Assembly (NCBI GenBank): GCA_037200045.1
Contig: JBBCHM010000001.1
Location: 434,001-498,000 of the forward strand
Length of the DNA stretch: 64,000 nt
Source: Rhizomicrobium sp.
GTDB lineage: Bacteria; Pseudomonadota; Alphaproteobacteria; Micropepsales; Micropepsaceae
Reading direction: 5' to 3'
Shown here: in pieces, positions 29,603 through 37,138 of the stretch
Numbering within the stretch: the stretch's first letter is position 1
Layout of the letters: the number at the start of each line of letters is the position of its first letter
Position numbers and translations under genes: made by a program
Notes under the pieces: generated by a model
Databases searched by the model: none
What the model saw: only the letters and a program-made list of their open reading frames with translations
Told to the model about the DNA's origin: nothing

Positions 29603-30607
29603 TTACGTTCGCGCCGGCGGCGCCATGAATTCCGGCCCGACCGGATCGGGTATTTCCTCGCGCAGGATCGTCTCGATCTCGGCCATCGCCGCCGCGTCGA
29701 GCGTCCAGCCGATCGCGCCCGCCACCGGGGCAAGCTGGTCCGGCCGCCGCGCGCCCCACAGCGCCGACGTTATGCCCTTGTCGAGGTTGAAGCGCACCGC
29801 CAAATCTATCACCGTCCGCCCGAACCGCTCGCGGGCGAGCGTGTCGAGCCGCGTCACCGCCGCCAGATAGTGTCCGAAGCGCGGCTGCTGGAATTTCGGA
29901 TCGGTGCGGCGCAGATCGTCGCCCTCGAATTTCGTGTCCGCCCGCATCGTGCCCGACAACAGGCCGCGACACAGCGCGCCATAGCCGAGCGTCGCGATGC
30001 CGTTCGCCCGCGCATAGGGCAGGATCTCCGCCTCGGCCGCGCGCTCGAACAGATTGTAGGGCGGCTGCAGCACATGCAGCGGCGCGTGGCGGCGGAATTC
30101 CTCCATCTGCGCCACGGAGAAGTTCGAAACGCCGATGGCCGCGATCTTGCCTTCGGTATAGAGCGAACGCATCGCATCGGCGGTTTCGGCGATCGGCGTC
30201 GTCGGATCGGGCCAGTGCACCTGGTAGATGTCGATGTGATCGGTCTGCAGACGGCGCAGCGAATCCTCGCACTCCTTGCGGATGCGCGCGCGGCTGGCGT
30301 CGCGGAACGGCTTGCCGTCCTTCCAGTCCAGCCCGACCTTGGTCGCGATCACCGCCCGGGGTCGCAGGCCCAGAAGCGCCTTGCCGACGATATCCTCCGA
30401 ACGCCCGAAGCCGTAGACCGGCGCGGTGTCGATCAGGTTGATGCCGCGGTCGAAGGCGGCGCGGATGGTGCGGATGGCTTCGGCCTCGTCGCTGCCGCCC
30501 CACATCCAGCCGCCGATCGCCCAGGTGCCCAGGCCGATGCGCGAGGTCGCGGTGTCCGCGATGTCGGCGAACTCCATCGGCCCGACCGCCGAAGACATGC
30601 GATCCAT
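29603..30607 (-). CDS. Aldo/keto reductase
   Basis: A TIM-barrel NADPH-dependent carbonyl reductase of 334 residues. The catalytic tetrad is visible: Asp and Tyr in NLIDTAPVYGFGRSE, Lys in VIATKVGLDW, His in DIYQVHWPDP. It has AIGVSNFSVAQMEE and an SALWGARRPDQL NADPH-binding tail. The substrate is unknown. It is first in a two-gene minus-strand operon with the dehydrogenase. The 266 bases upstream (30608-30873) contain no gene I can support. Confidence 0.9.
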   Translation of the reverse strand: MDRMSSAVGPMEFADIADTATSRIGLGTWAIGGWMWGGSDEAEAIRTIRAAFDRGINLIDTAPVYGFGRSEDIVGKALLGLRPRAVIATKVGLDWKDGKPFRDASRARIRKECEDSLRRLQTDHIDIYQVHWPDPTTPIAETADAMRSLYTEGKIAAIGVSNFSVAQMEEFRRHAPLHVLQPPYNLFERAAEAEILPYARANGIATLGYGALCRGLLSGTMRADTKFEGDDLRRTDPKFQQPRFGHYLAAVTRLDTLARERFGRTVIDLAVRFNLDKGITSALWGARRPDQLAPVAGAIGWTLDAAAMAEIETILREEIPDPVGPEFMAPPART

Positions 30608-30873
30608 GTTCCGCTCCTCTGGGGAATTGCAATGGCAACTTTAGGAACGCACGGGCGGGGCGCCAGTGTTCTGCGGCATTGTCGCGCGCTCGCGCGTCGC
30701 AAAAGCCCGGTAAGGGCGGGGCCGCGACGAATCGCGACAGTCCGGGATGCTTCACCGCCCGCCGAAAAAGGCGGCACGGACCGCGAGGGCTTGGCGGAAG
30801 TCCGGGCTCGGCCTTTGCCGCATTGCCCGCGCCACGATAGTCCGTCTACGGATGGTAACCGGCGCGGTTCGGC

Positions 30874-31320
30874 CTAGGGTGTCGTATCGCACTCCGCTTC
30901 GCTGGATTCGCAATAGGCCGTGCGATCCGCGCCCGCCGTATCCTGGCAATGTTGCAGGGCCTGTTCGCTTGCCGCGGACTCCGTATCCGCGATTGCCCAC
31001 CCGTAGCCGGGCGTGCCTGCCTTTGGATCCATGGAGATCGCCAGGCATTGATGGTCAAAATGCGCGACCACCTTGCACAAGGCGCGCGTATCGTCGGGCG
31101 CGCCGGTAAAACCGCGACAGCTGCTCAACGCATCCGCATCCGCGCTCTCGCGCGACGAATGGTTCCAAGCGGTACCGTATGCGAGGCCGTGATGGGCCAC
31201 GTCGTCGGGGATTCCAAGAGCAAAAGAAGCCATTGCGCCGGCTGTGCTGGGCAACAGCACCGTCGTTGCAAGCAAAAACATCGAAGCCGTAATCGTGTTC
31301 GCCAATCGTCTGTCGCTCAT
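30874..31320 (-). CDS. DUF4189 secreted protein
   Basis: A 148-residue exported protein: signal peptide (LANTITASMFLLATTVLLPSTAGA), then a DUF4189 domain with paired Cys (SSCRGFTG, ALCKVVAHFDHQCLAIS, ALQHCQDTAG, AYCESSEAEC). The GYGWAIADTESAASEQAL motif is typical. Related proteins are periplasmic and of unknown function. ATG 31320 follows AGGGG. Its upstream region overlaps the tail of a decayed small gene. Confidence 0.75.
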   Translation of the reverse strand: MSDRRLANTITASMFLLATTVLLPSTAGAMASFALGIPDDVAHHGLAYGTAWNHSSRESADADALSSCRGFTGAPDDTRALCKVVAHFDHQCLAISMDPKAGTPGYGWAIADTESAASEQALQHCQDTAGADRTAYCESSEAECDTTP

Positions 31321-31334
31321 CGGTTTGTTGCCCC

Positions 31335-31512
31335 TCAATTGATTTCACGAATCTGCGGATCGGGCGCCTTTGCGCGCCTGGCGGTCTTAACCCGACTCGC
31401 CCTTGGCTTGCGCCGGATGTCTTTCAATCGCGTGGGTAAGCCCTTGAAGGCTTCGCGAAGCGCCGTGTGTTGCTCGGGTTCTTCGAGGCCGCTGGTCCAT
31501 TTCGTTTTTCAT
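31335..31512 (-). pseudogene. Frameshifted copy of the small basic protein gene at 34249-34428
   Basis: Read from ATG 31512 and shifted once near codon 10, this encodes PEQHTALREAFKG, LPTRLKDIRRKPRASR and more, clearly related to the intact 59-residue protein inside the IS element. The span is 178 bases, one off a whole number of codons. With 31524-31871 it forms a decayed relative of the element's right half. Confidence 0.6.
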
Positions 31513-31523
31513 GGAGCACCAAG

Positions 31524-31858
31524 ATGTGGTGGGCGGCTGGTGAAAATATATCCGATGGGCTGAAAAATCTCAACGCCGAACGGCGTTTTGACCGGTTTGT
31601 CGCGACCTGGGCAGGCGCAATCGTCGAAACCCACGCAACGGCGCGAGCCGCATGCATTCGAGCGGGGCGCCCGCCGGTTTCTTCCGTCAATGCGTGGCGA
31701 AGACGCCGGTGGTGTTGCGCGCCACGCAATTCACTGTCGGGACTGGACGCGTTTGATTGGACGCCACGATCTGGCCGCCGCCGGTATTTTGACGGCCGCG
31801 GCAATTGCCGGTGTTCTTCTGGGCTGGAATATCGTCCCAAATTTTCCGGCAGCATGAG
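31524..31858 (+). pseudogene. Probable disrupted plus-strand ORF with a C-terminal membrane helix
   Basis: Frame one starts MWWAAGENISDGLKNLNAER and looks coding to about 31650 (RRFDRFVATWAGAIVETHATAR). Another frame then carries HDLAAAGILTAAAIAGVLLGW to the stop at 31857, a plausible membrane helix. The shift between frames suggests a damaged gene. It is divergent from the small basic-protein remnant, mirroring the arrangement inside the IS element at 34249-34882. No family was recognised. Confidence 0.35.
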
Positions 31859-31871
31859 ATAGATATCTAGG
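31822..31871 (+). repeat. Degenerate right end of a related IS element
   Basis: GGCTGGAATATCGTCCCAAA (31822-31841) is identical to 35052-35071, just inside the intact element's right end. The following ~30 bases keep partial similarity to the terminal repeat (GATATCTAGG versus CATATTTGGG) and abut the same TACGAAGT octamer. Confidence 0.5.
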
Positions 31872-31879
31872 TACGAAGT
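31872..31879. repeat. Target-site duplication, left copy
   Basis: TACGAAGT immediately precedes the left inverted repeat and recurs exactly after the right one. Eight bases is the duplication length made by IS1595-family transposases. Confidence 0.85.
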
Positions 31880-31903
31880 CCCAAATATGTAGTTGACACC
31901 ACA
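31880..31903 (+). repeat. Left terminal inverted repeat (IRL)
   Basis: 24 bases beginning CCCAAATATGTAGTTGACAC, exactly complementary to 35076-35099. Confidence 0.9.
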
Positions 31904-31915
31904 AAACCGAGGCAT

Positions 31916-32896
31916 ATGCTGGCATCACTGAATTTGAGGCCGTTGCCAGCTATGAATACTTTCACAGACCGCCGCTTTCACGATGAGGAAGCCGCCCGGT
32001 CATGGTTTGAGGCGTCCCGCTGGCCGTCCGGCCCGGTCTGCCCCCATTGTGGCTCCCAGGACCGCTACGCGACCAAGAAGCCGGGCCGCTACCGCTGCGC
32101 TGCCAAGACGTGCCGCAAAGACTTCACCGTCATGACGGGCTCTGTGATGGAGCGTAGCCACGCCCCTCTGACGCAGTGGGCCATGGCCTTCTACCTCATG
32201 AACTCCAGCAAGAAGGGCTTCAGCGCCCTTCAGCTTCAGCGCGCCCTCGGGTGCCAATACAAGACCGCCTGGTTCATGCATCACCGGATCATGGAGGCGA
32301 TGCGCCAGGGCGGCCTCGATCTGCCGCCGATGGGCGGCGAGGGTCGGATTGTCGAGGCGGACGAAACCTACTTCGGCGGTGTCGAAAGCCAGAAGATGCG
32401 GACAGCGACCACCAGCGGCCGCAAATTCACCAAGAAGGGCAATACTGGGCCGTCCAACAAGCGCACCATCGTCACGCTGGTGGAGCGTCACGGCAAGGTA
32501 CGGTCGTTCCATGTTCCGCGTGCTGACAAGGCCACGGTCGGGAAGATCGTCGCCGACAACATCGCCCACGAGTCGCGGCTGCATACCGACGGCAGTCGCC
32601 TCTATACCGAAGTCGGCAACCTCTTCGGCGATCACGAAACCGTCGACCATCGCTCCAAGGAATACGTCCGCGGCGACGTGCATGTGAACTCGGCAGAAGG
32701 CTACTTCTCGATTTTTAAGCGCGGCATGCGCGGCGTGTACCAGCATTGCAGCGAGAAGCATCTGCACCGCTATCTCGCGGAATTCGATTTTCGCTACAAT
32801 CACCGTGAGGCGCTGGGCTGGAATGACGAAGCCCGCACGGTCGCGGCGGTTCGCGCCGCCGAAGGCAAGCGCCTCACCTATCATCAACCTCGTTAA
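31916..32896 (+). CDS. IS1595-family transposase (ISXO2-like, DDE-type)
   Basis: A 326-residue transposase. The N-terminal zinc ribbon is VCPHCGS...CAAKTCRKDF. The catalytic region has the first Asp in VEADETYFGG, the second in LHTDGSRLY, and the Asn/Lys pair in VHVNSAEGYFSIFKRGMRG, fitting the DDNK pattern of this family. It closes with LAEFDFRYNHRE. The gene is intact. ATG 31916 begins four bases after GAGG, 12 bases inside the left repeat; ATG 31952 (MNTFTDRRFHDEEAA) is an equally plausible start. Confidence 0.92.
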   Translation: MLASLNLRPLPAMNTFTDRRFHDEEAARSWFEASRWPSGPVCPHCGSQDRYATKKPGRYRCAAKTCRKDFTVMTGSVMERSHAPLTQWAMAFYLMNSSKKGFSALQLQRALGCQYKTAWFMHHRIMEAMRQGGLDLPPMGGEGRIVEADETYFGGVESQKMRTATTSGRKFTKKGNTGPSNKRTIVTLVERHGKVRSFHVPRADKATVGKIVADNIAHESRLHTDGSRLYTEVGNLFGDHETVDHRSKEYVRGDVHVNSAEGYFSIFKRGMRGVYQHCSEKHLHRYLAEFDFRYNHREALGWNDEARTVAAVRAAEGKRLTYHQPR

Positions 32897-33020
32897 ATCT
32901 CAGTCGTTCAAGTGGTTGGCCGCGCACTTCTCGCGCTGGCGGCAAAAGCAGAAGCCCACCGAATGACTCCGGTGGGCTTCGCCACTATCCTAGGAATCGC
33001 GACAGACCTAGGAGAGACAG

Positions 33021-33269
33021 ATGGAGACGCATGCATTCCTTGCGGTGCCACGGGATGTAAAATTCGATCCTAAAACGAAAAATATACGTCTCCGTTTTTC
33101 AACATCCACATCCGAAAGACCATTAGTAGTCGAGCTCCGCGTTTCGGAGGTTGATGCGCTTTCTCTGGCGCGAGCAATTCGGGCAATCGTGCGACAAGCG
33201 CACGCGAAGAAGCAGCCTTCACACAAATCGCGCCAGCACCTGCGGCTCGTGAAGGACGATGACGACTAG
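33021..33269 (+). CDS. Passenger hypothetical protein (82 aa)
   Basis: A soluble 82-residue protein. Beta-rich N-terminal half (FLAVPRDVKFDPKTKNIRLRF), a helix (VDALSLARAIRAIVRQ), and a basic then acidic tail (HLRLVKDDDD). Start ATG 33021 has AGGAGAG seven bases upstream. Lower GC than the host genes fits its location in the IS cargo. No family recognised. Confidence 0.6.
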   Translation: METHAFLAVPRDVKFDPKTKNIRLRFSTSTSERPLVVELRVSEVDALSLARAIRAIVRQAHAKKQPSHKSRQHLRLVKDDDD

Positions 33270-33388
33270 ATTTTCGAGTTTGCATAGAGCGCCCATTCGG
33301 CTAGATTGATATAGCCGTTGGCGTCGCTGCTATTGGCACCAGATCCAAAGCGCGGCTGGCAGGCCGCGCGGATCACCCCCCCCGAACA

Positions 33389-33697
33389 CTATCCCTCTGA
33401 ACGCGTCGTATCAACGAACGATGCGCTCGCCTTCATCGATGACATGATTTCGGAACCAGCCTTTTGCCACCACACAGTTGCGCCGATACCAGCGCAGACG
33501 CCCCAAACAAAGTGGCTCCTACAGATACGTTCCACGCCGCTCATGTCGACTGGAAGATGGCTCCCGGTGGCCCACAGCAAAACATCCCAAGCAGTCCCGA
33601 GTGGAACGGCCACAAGCATTGCCACGAGAAACGCCGTCAGACCGTAGACGGCAGTGCCGATTAGGATTCCGACCGCCGCTCTAGCAAGAGCCATCAT
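33389..33697 (-). CDS. Passenger small membrane protein
   Basis: A 102-residue protein with two or three membrane helices (AAVGILIGTAVYGLTAFLVAML; VPLGTAWDVLLWATG; FVWGVCAGIGATVWW). Its ATG overlaps the stop of the secreted Cys-rich gene upstream (ATGA), so the two make one translational unit in the IS cargo. Function unknown. Confidence 0.6.
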   Translation of the reverse strand: MMALARAAVGILIGTAVYGLTAFLVAMLVAVPLGTAWDVLLWATGSHLPVDMSGVERICRSHFVWGVCAGIGATVWWQKAGSEIMSSMKASASFVDTTRSEG

Positions 33698-34011
33698 CGG
33701 ACAACGCACCGCCCACCAGAACTTTCTGCCGCGTCCCTGCAACTGTCTGCGGAGTAAAACCAACAATTGGTAGCGGTGGACGTAACGACACAGAAAGGTG
33801 CTGTACCGTTCGGCGGTCGCACCGCCTCTCGATTAAGAATGCACGCGCCCATTGTGCCGGCGGCATTCTCACATGCCTCTTCCGTGTAATACCAACACTG
33901 CTTGCCATACGCGAAGACGGTACAGAAGGGCGCATTTCCGTCATCCGCGACCGCCGGACCGAAACTTCCCAACGTGATCAGCGCCCAGAATAGCCAGCGT
34001 GTCCAAGCCAT
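33694..34011 (-). CDS. Passenger secreted protein with two DUF3551-like Cys-rich repeats
   Basis: A 105-residue exported protein: signal peptide to about residue 22 (LGSFGPAVADDG), then two ~35-residue repeats of one design, APFCTVFAYGKQCWYYTEEAC...GACILN and APFCVVTSTATNCWFYSADSC...GRCVV. Each has four Cys at matching positions, giving two disulfide-bonded modules. The spacing is like DUF3551 proteins common in Bradyrhizobium relatives. It is translationally coupled to the membrane protein that follows. Confidence 0.65.
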   Translation of the reverse strand: MAWTRWLFWALITLGSFGPAVADDGNAPFCTVFAYGKQCWYYTEEACENAAGTMGACILNREAVRPPNGTAPFCVVTSTATNCWFYSADSCRDAAESSGGRCVVR

Positions 34012-34248
34012 CCATCTCTCCCCGCCTGGCGATCGGGGAGTTAGAAAACCTCAGATTGGCAAGGTTGCATCCGTCTTTGGGCTTTCGCCTTGGACATGCA
34101 CGGATGCCTCCCCGACCATATGGGCGGAGAGTGCGTTTGCGGCAGCACAAAGCCGCCAATCTGAGAGGTTTCTACGCCCCAGCAACCCGCGAACGGGTCA
34201 CCGGAGCGGAATATAGCGGCGTCGCGCGACGGGCGCGAATCTGTGGAT

Positions 34249-34428
34249 TTAAGCGGTCTTTCGGACCCGACGACTGGCGGCCTTGGTCCGACTCGCCCTT
34301 GGCTTGCGCGGGATGTCTTTCAGTTGCGTTGGCGAGCCCCTGAAGGCTCCGCGAAGTGCCGCGCGCACCCGTTGCTCGGTTTCTTCCGGTCCGTATTGGT
34401 CCTGATGATCTGAGCTTTTCTTGTCCAT
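34249..34428 (-). CDS. Passenger small basic protein (59 aa)
   Basis: MDKKSSDHQDQYGPEETEQR begins a 59-residue protein, acidic at the start and very basic at the end (DIPRKPRASRTKAASRRVRK). It has a predicted helix EQRVRAALRGAF and the LKDIPRKPR motif seen in many short alphaproteobacterial proteins. It starts 11 bases from the divergent HEPN-like gene. A frameshifted paralogue lies at 31335-31512, outside the element. Confidence 0.55.
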   Translation of the reverse strand: MDKKSSDHQDQYGPEETEQRVRAALRGAFRGSPTQLKDIPRKPRASRTKAASRRVRKTA

Positions 34429-34439
34429 TGGGAACGCCT

Positions 34440-34882
34440 ATGCCAGATGAACCGGAAGACCTTTTATACAATCACGCGACGGTTGACCACGCCGCTGCCA
34501 TCGGTCGGGCAATCTCGGCATGGGCGCAGTTTGAATTCATCGTCGATGAAGTGACGTCAGGCAACGGTTCGATGCGCTGATAACTCTCTCCAGATCTCAA
34601 GGAATCAGCAAGAAACACATCGACAAGCTCAATCAAATTCGTGGCAACGCCTTGGGCATGGCGGACAAAAGAAACCGGATAGCGCACGATCCATGGTTCT
34701 ACAGCTATGACAGCGGGCAGCATTACCGACTACACAAGACGGCCCACGGCACGCTGGATTTCTCGTACAAGCCCGTTAGCACGGACGAGGTGCGAGCCAT
34801 CGAAAAGGAATTCACCGATCTCACTGCCCGGTTTCGGGAGGTGAAGTCCGCGATGCTTCGAGACTTTTACTCATCGCCTTAA
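34440..34882 (+). pseudogene. Frameshifted HEPN-like passenger gene
   Basis: From ATG 34440 the frame reads MPDEPEDLLYNHATVDHAAA, IGRAISAWAQFEFIVDEVTS and stops at 34580. The continuation lies in another frame from about 34572: FDALITLSRSQGISKKHIDK, NALGMADKRNRIAHDPWF, then PVSTDEVRAIEKEF. The RNRIAHDPW motif resembles the Rx4-6H-type core of HEPN-like helical domains. A frameshift, perhaps with a small deletion, separates the halves near 34545-34572. As it stands it should not make the full protein. Confidence 0.6.
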
Positions 34883-35051
34883 AGATGAGCGTCAGAAATT
34901 CTGGCGTCATCAGGTAGTCGCCGTACTCATGCGGGCCGATGCTCTCCTGGCCGTGCGCGCTAAAAACAGCATGTTCCGCCGCCTCGATCATCTCGGGCGT
35001 GACCTCGATATCGGTCCCCGGCGCTGGGGATGTCGGCCTGTCGTTTGACAT
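34821..35051 (-). CDS. Passenger hypothetical protein (76 aa)
   Basis: A soluble 76-residue protein with a Pro-rich start, then TDIEVTPEMIEAAEHAVFSA and PEFLTLIFKAM, resembling short rhizobial proteins with an ITPEMI-type motif. It overlaps the end of the HEPN-like remnant by about 62 bases in antisense. It starts 24 bases inside the right terminal repeat. Function unknown. Confidence 0.5.
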   Translation of the reverse strand: MSNDRPTSPAPGTDIEVTPEMIEAAEHAVFSAHGQESIGPHEYGDYLMTPEFLTLIFKAMSKSLEASRTSPPETGQ

Positions 35052-35075
35052 GGCTGGAATATCGTCCCAAAATCA

Positions 35076-35099
35076 TGTGGTGTCAACTACATATTTGGG
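35076..35099 (-). repeat. Right terminal inverted repeat (IRR)
   Basis: Exact complement of 31880-31903. Confidence 0.9.
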
Positions 35100-35107
35100 T
35101 ACGAAGT
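35100..35107. repeat. Target-site duplication, right copy
   Basis: TACGAAGT, identical to 31872-31879, directly follows the right inverted repeat. Confidence 0.85.
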
Positions 35108-35147
35108 CTTATTCGGCTGCATAGGACTAAAAACCGCATACTCATCG

Positions 35148-35171
35148 TTAACCTGGTGTTTACCCGGGTAA
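35148..35171. promoter_or_regulatory. CtrA-like half site and a 12-bp palindrome upstream of mraZ
   Basis: TTAA, seven bases, TTTA (35148-35162) is one base off the CtrA consensus TTAA-N7-TTAA. It overlaps the perfect palindrome TTACCCGGGTAA (35160-35171). Both lie 210-235 bases before mraZ. CtrA or another regulator binding here is inference. Confidence 0.3.
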
Positions 35172-35274
35172 CCGCAACATTTACGTGTTTCGTATTTGTT
35201 CCGCGACCACAACGGGTAGATGAGTCGATTCCATAGGTAGATGTACCAACCCCCTCAAATCACTGGCTTTTTGA

Positions 35275-35315
35275 TTGACCGCCGGTCTCATCCCATGCTA
35301 TCCCAGACTGTCCCA
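35275..35315 (+). promoter_or_regulatory. dcw promoter region with MraZ-type boxes
   Basis: Three TCCCA pentamers at 35291, 35301 and 35311 are spaced exactly ten bases apart. The complement is TGGGA-N5-TGGGA-N5-TGGGA, the direct-repeat pattern bound by MraZ. They follow a TTGACC (35275-35280) and overlap where a -10 would fall, which fits repression of the dcw operon by its first product. The orientation is opposite to that usually drawn. The rest of 35108-35382 has no gene. Confidence 0.65.
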
Positions 35316-35382
35316 GGGGCTTTGATCCAGCGCCCTCCCGCGGCAGGCCAGCCCCTCGGACCCGAGGGGGAACCGCCGACCA

Positions 35383-35844
35383 ATGACCAGCCTGCCGTTC
35401 CTTTCGACGGTAACGGGGTCGCTCGATAGCAAGGGGCGCGTCTGCATCCCCGCGAGCTTCCGGCAGGTCCTGGCCGCCCAGAACACGGCCGGCGTCTATG
35501 TCTATCCCTCCTTCGTCGATGCCTCGCTCGAAGGCTTCGGCCAGGCGGCGGTCGACGGGCTGACGGCGCGTCTCGCCGCGCTCGATCCGTTTCTGTCGCC
35601 GGCCCATGACGACATGGCCACCGCGATCATGGGGCGCATCCAGCTTCTGCCGACCGACGATGGCGGCCGCGTGCGCCTGCCGGACGCGATGATCGCGCAT
35701 GCCGGCCTCAAGGACAAAGTCGCCTTCGTCGGCATGGGCCAGAAATTCAAGATATGGGACGCCACGGCCTACGCGGTGGTCGAGGCCGAAAGCGTCGCGC
35801 GCATGAAGGCCCGCTTCGAAGCGGCGAAGGAGGGCGGCGCATGA
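35383..35844 (+). CDS. mraZ: Transcriptional regulator MraZ
   Basis: The first gene of the division and cell-wall cluster. MraZ forms a ring and represses its own operon by binding TGGG repeats. The 153 residues contain two AbrB-like halves with the DxxGR signature: [15 protein letters not shown] and [12 protein letters not shown]. It overlaps rsmH by four bases, starting a chain of coupled genes. Confidence 0.93.
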   Translation: MTSLPFLSTVTGSLDSKGRVCIPASFRQVLAAQNTAGVYVYPSFVDASLEGFGQAAVDGLTARLAALDPFLSPAHDDMATAIMGRIQLLPTDDGGRVRLPDAMIAHAGLKDKVAFVGMGQKFKIWDATAYAVVEAESVARMKARFEAAKEGGA

Positions 35845-36755
35845 GCGGCCATCTTCCCGTGATGCTCGCCGAAGTTCTCGACATGCTCGCGCCCAAGGAC
35901 GGCGAGCATTATGTCGACGGCACCTTCGGCGGCGGCGGCTATACCCGCGCCATCCTCGAAGCCGCGGATTGCCGCGTGCTCGGCATCGACCGCGATCCCG
36001 ACGCCATCGCGCGCGGCCAGGATCTGGTGGCGCAGTTCGGCGGCCGCCTCACCCTGATCCATGGCGAGTTCTCCAACCTCGCGACCTATCTCGACGGCGC
36101 GCGGGCCGATGGCGTCGTGCTCGATCTTGGGGCGTCGTCTTTCCAATTCGACGAGCCGGCGCGCGGCTTCTCGTTCCGCGACAGCGGCCCGCTCGACATG
36201 CGCATGAGCAAGGAAGGCCCGTCCGCCGCCGATTTCGTGAACACCGCCGACGAGCGCGACATCGCCCGCGTCATCTCCCAGCTCGGCGAGGAGCACAACG
36301 CGCGCCGCATCGCCCGCGCCATCGTCGCCAAGCGTCCGGTCACCACCACGGGCGAACTGGCGCAGATCGTGAAGGACGCGCAAGGCCCCGCCGCCGCGCG
36401 CCTCGCCATCCATCCCGCCACGCGCACCTTCCAGGCGCTGCGCATCCATGTGAACGACGAGCTCGGCGAGCTCGAACGCGGCCTCGAAGCCGCCGCCGGC
36501 GCGCTCGCGCCGTTCGGCCGGCTGGTCGTCGTCTCCTTCCATTCGCTCGAGGACCGCATCGTGAAGCGCTTCCTGACCGCGCGCGCCACCACCGCGCCGC
36601 TCGGCTCGCGCCACGCGCCGGTGGCGCGGCGCGCCCAGCCGGCCGCGTTCCGGCTCCTCACCCACCGCCCGCTGATGCCGGGCGCGACCGAAGTCGAAGG
36701 CAACCCCCGCGCGCGCTCCGCCCGCCTGCGCGCGGCTGAACGTTTGGCGGCTTAG
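35841..36755 (+). CDS. rsmH: 16S rRNA m4C1402 methyltransferase RsmH (MraW)
   Basis: Methylates N4 of C1402 in the ribosomal P site using SAM. The 304 residues carry [13 protein letters not shown], the SAM loop [26 protein letters not shown], and [15 protein letters not shown]. The segment [19 protein letters not shown] reads Phe-Gln-Phe where the consensus has Pro-Gln-Leu. The ATG overlaps mraZ; ftsL follows after 9 bases. Confidence 0.95.
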   Translation: MSGHLPVMLAEVLDMLAPKDGEHYVDGTFGGGGYTRAILEAADCRVLGIDRDPDAIARGQDLVAQFGGRLTLIHGEFSNLATYLDGARADGVVLDLGASSFQFDEPARGFSFRDSGPLDMRMSKEGPSAADFVNTADERDIARVISQLGEEHNARRIARAIVAKRPVTTTGELAQIVKDAQGPAAARLAIHPATRTFQALRIHVNDELGELERGLEAAAGALAPFGRLVVVSFHSLEDRIVKRFLTARATTAPLGSRHAPVARRAQPAAFRLLTHRPLMPGATEVEGNPRARSARLRAAERLAA

Positions 36756-36764
36756 GAGCAAACC

Positions 36765-37130
36765 ATGGTGCGCGTCTTCAACACTCTCTGCGTCGCCCTG
36801 ATGGGCCTCGCCATCCTCGCGCTCTATCATGTGTCGGAGAAGACCCGTGTCGCCGGCGTCGAACTCTCCAACGTCAACAGCGAGATCGCGCGCGAGCAGG
36901 CCAGCATGAGCGTGCTGGAAACCGAATGGGAGCACGTCGCCGGCCCGGCCCGGATCCAGGCCTTGGCGCAGACCAATCTCGGCCTCACCGGCGCGCCGAC
37001 CGTCCAGCTTTCGTCGTTCGACGCCCTGCCGCGCCGCGGCGAAGAGGCCCCGCTCAGCGACACGCCGATCCGCCAAGCCAATGTCCAGGTGCCCACCCCC
37101 AAGCCCGCCACCGACCGTTCCGGACTCTAG
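36765..37130 (+). CDS. ftsL: Cell division protein FtsL
   Basis: A short bitopic divisome protein that joins FtsQ/FtsB and activates FtsWI. Of 121 residues, one membrane helix is at ~4-21 (VFNTLCVALMGLAILALYHV), then a coiled coil (ELSNVNSEIAREQASMSVLE), AQTNLGLTG and a Pro-rich tail. The assignment rests on position between rsmH and ftsI as well as topology. GGAGCAAACC precedes the ATG. Confidence 0.85.
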   Translation: MVRVFNTLCVALMGLAILALYHVSEKTRVAGVELSNVNSEIAREQASMSVLETEWEHVAGPARIQALAQTNLGLTGAPTVQLSSFDALPRRGEEAPLSDTPIRQANVQVPTPKPATDRSGL

Positions 37131-37138
37131 GAAACCCG

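Larger units (their letters stand above)
31880..35099 (+). mobile_element. IS1595-family element with passenger genes (3,220 bp)
   Basis: The ends are perfect 24-bp inverted repeats (31880-31903 and 35076-35099, beginning CCCAAATATGTAGTTGACAC) bounded by the 8-bp duplication TACGAAGT. The transposase occupies the left third. The rest carries passengers: an 82-residue hypothetical protein, a secreted Cys-rich protein plus small membrane protein, a 59-residue basic protein, a frameshifted HEPN-like gene and a 76-residue hypothetical protein. Simple IS1595 elements are about 1 kb, so roughly 2 kb is cargo. The exact repeats and duplication imply recent insertion. The gaps 32897-33020, 33270-33388 and 34012-34248 show no supportable gene. 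Confidence 0.88.

Noticed and set aside
30608..30873. Possible small gene upstream of the aldo/keto reductase
   Set aside because: Frames here are short, arginine-rich and lack ribosome sites; nothing recognisable.
33318..33684. Plus-strand frames within the IS cargo
   Set aside because: They run antisense to the coupled membrane/secreted pair, which has signal peptide, repeats and a proper overlap; the plus frames have no ribosome site or domain.
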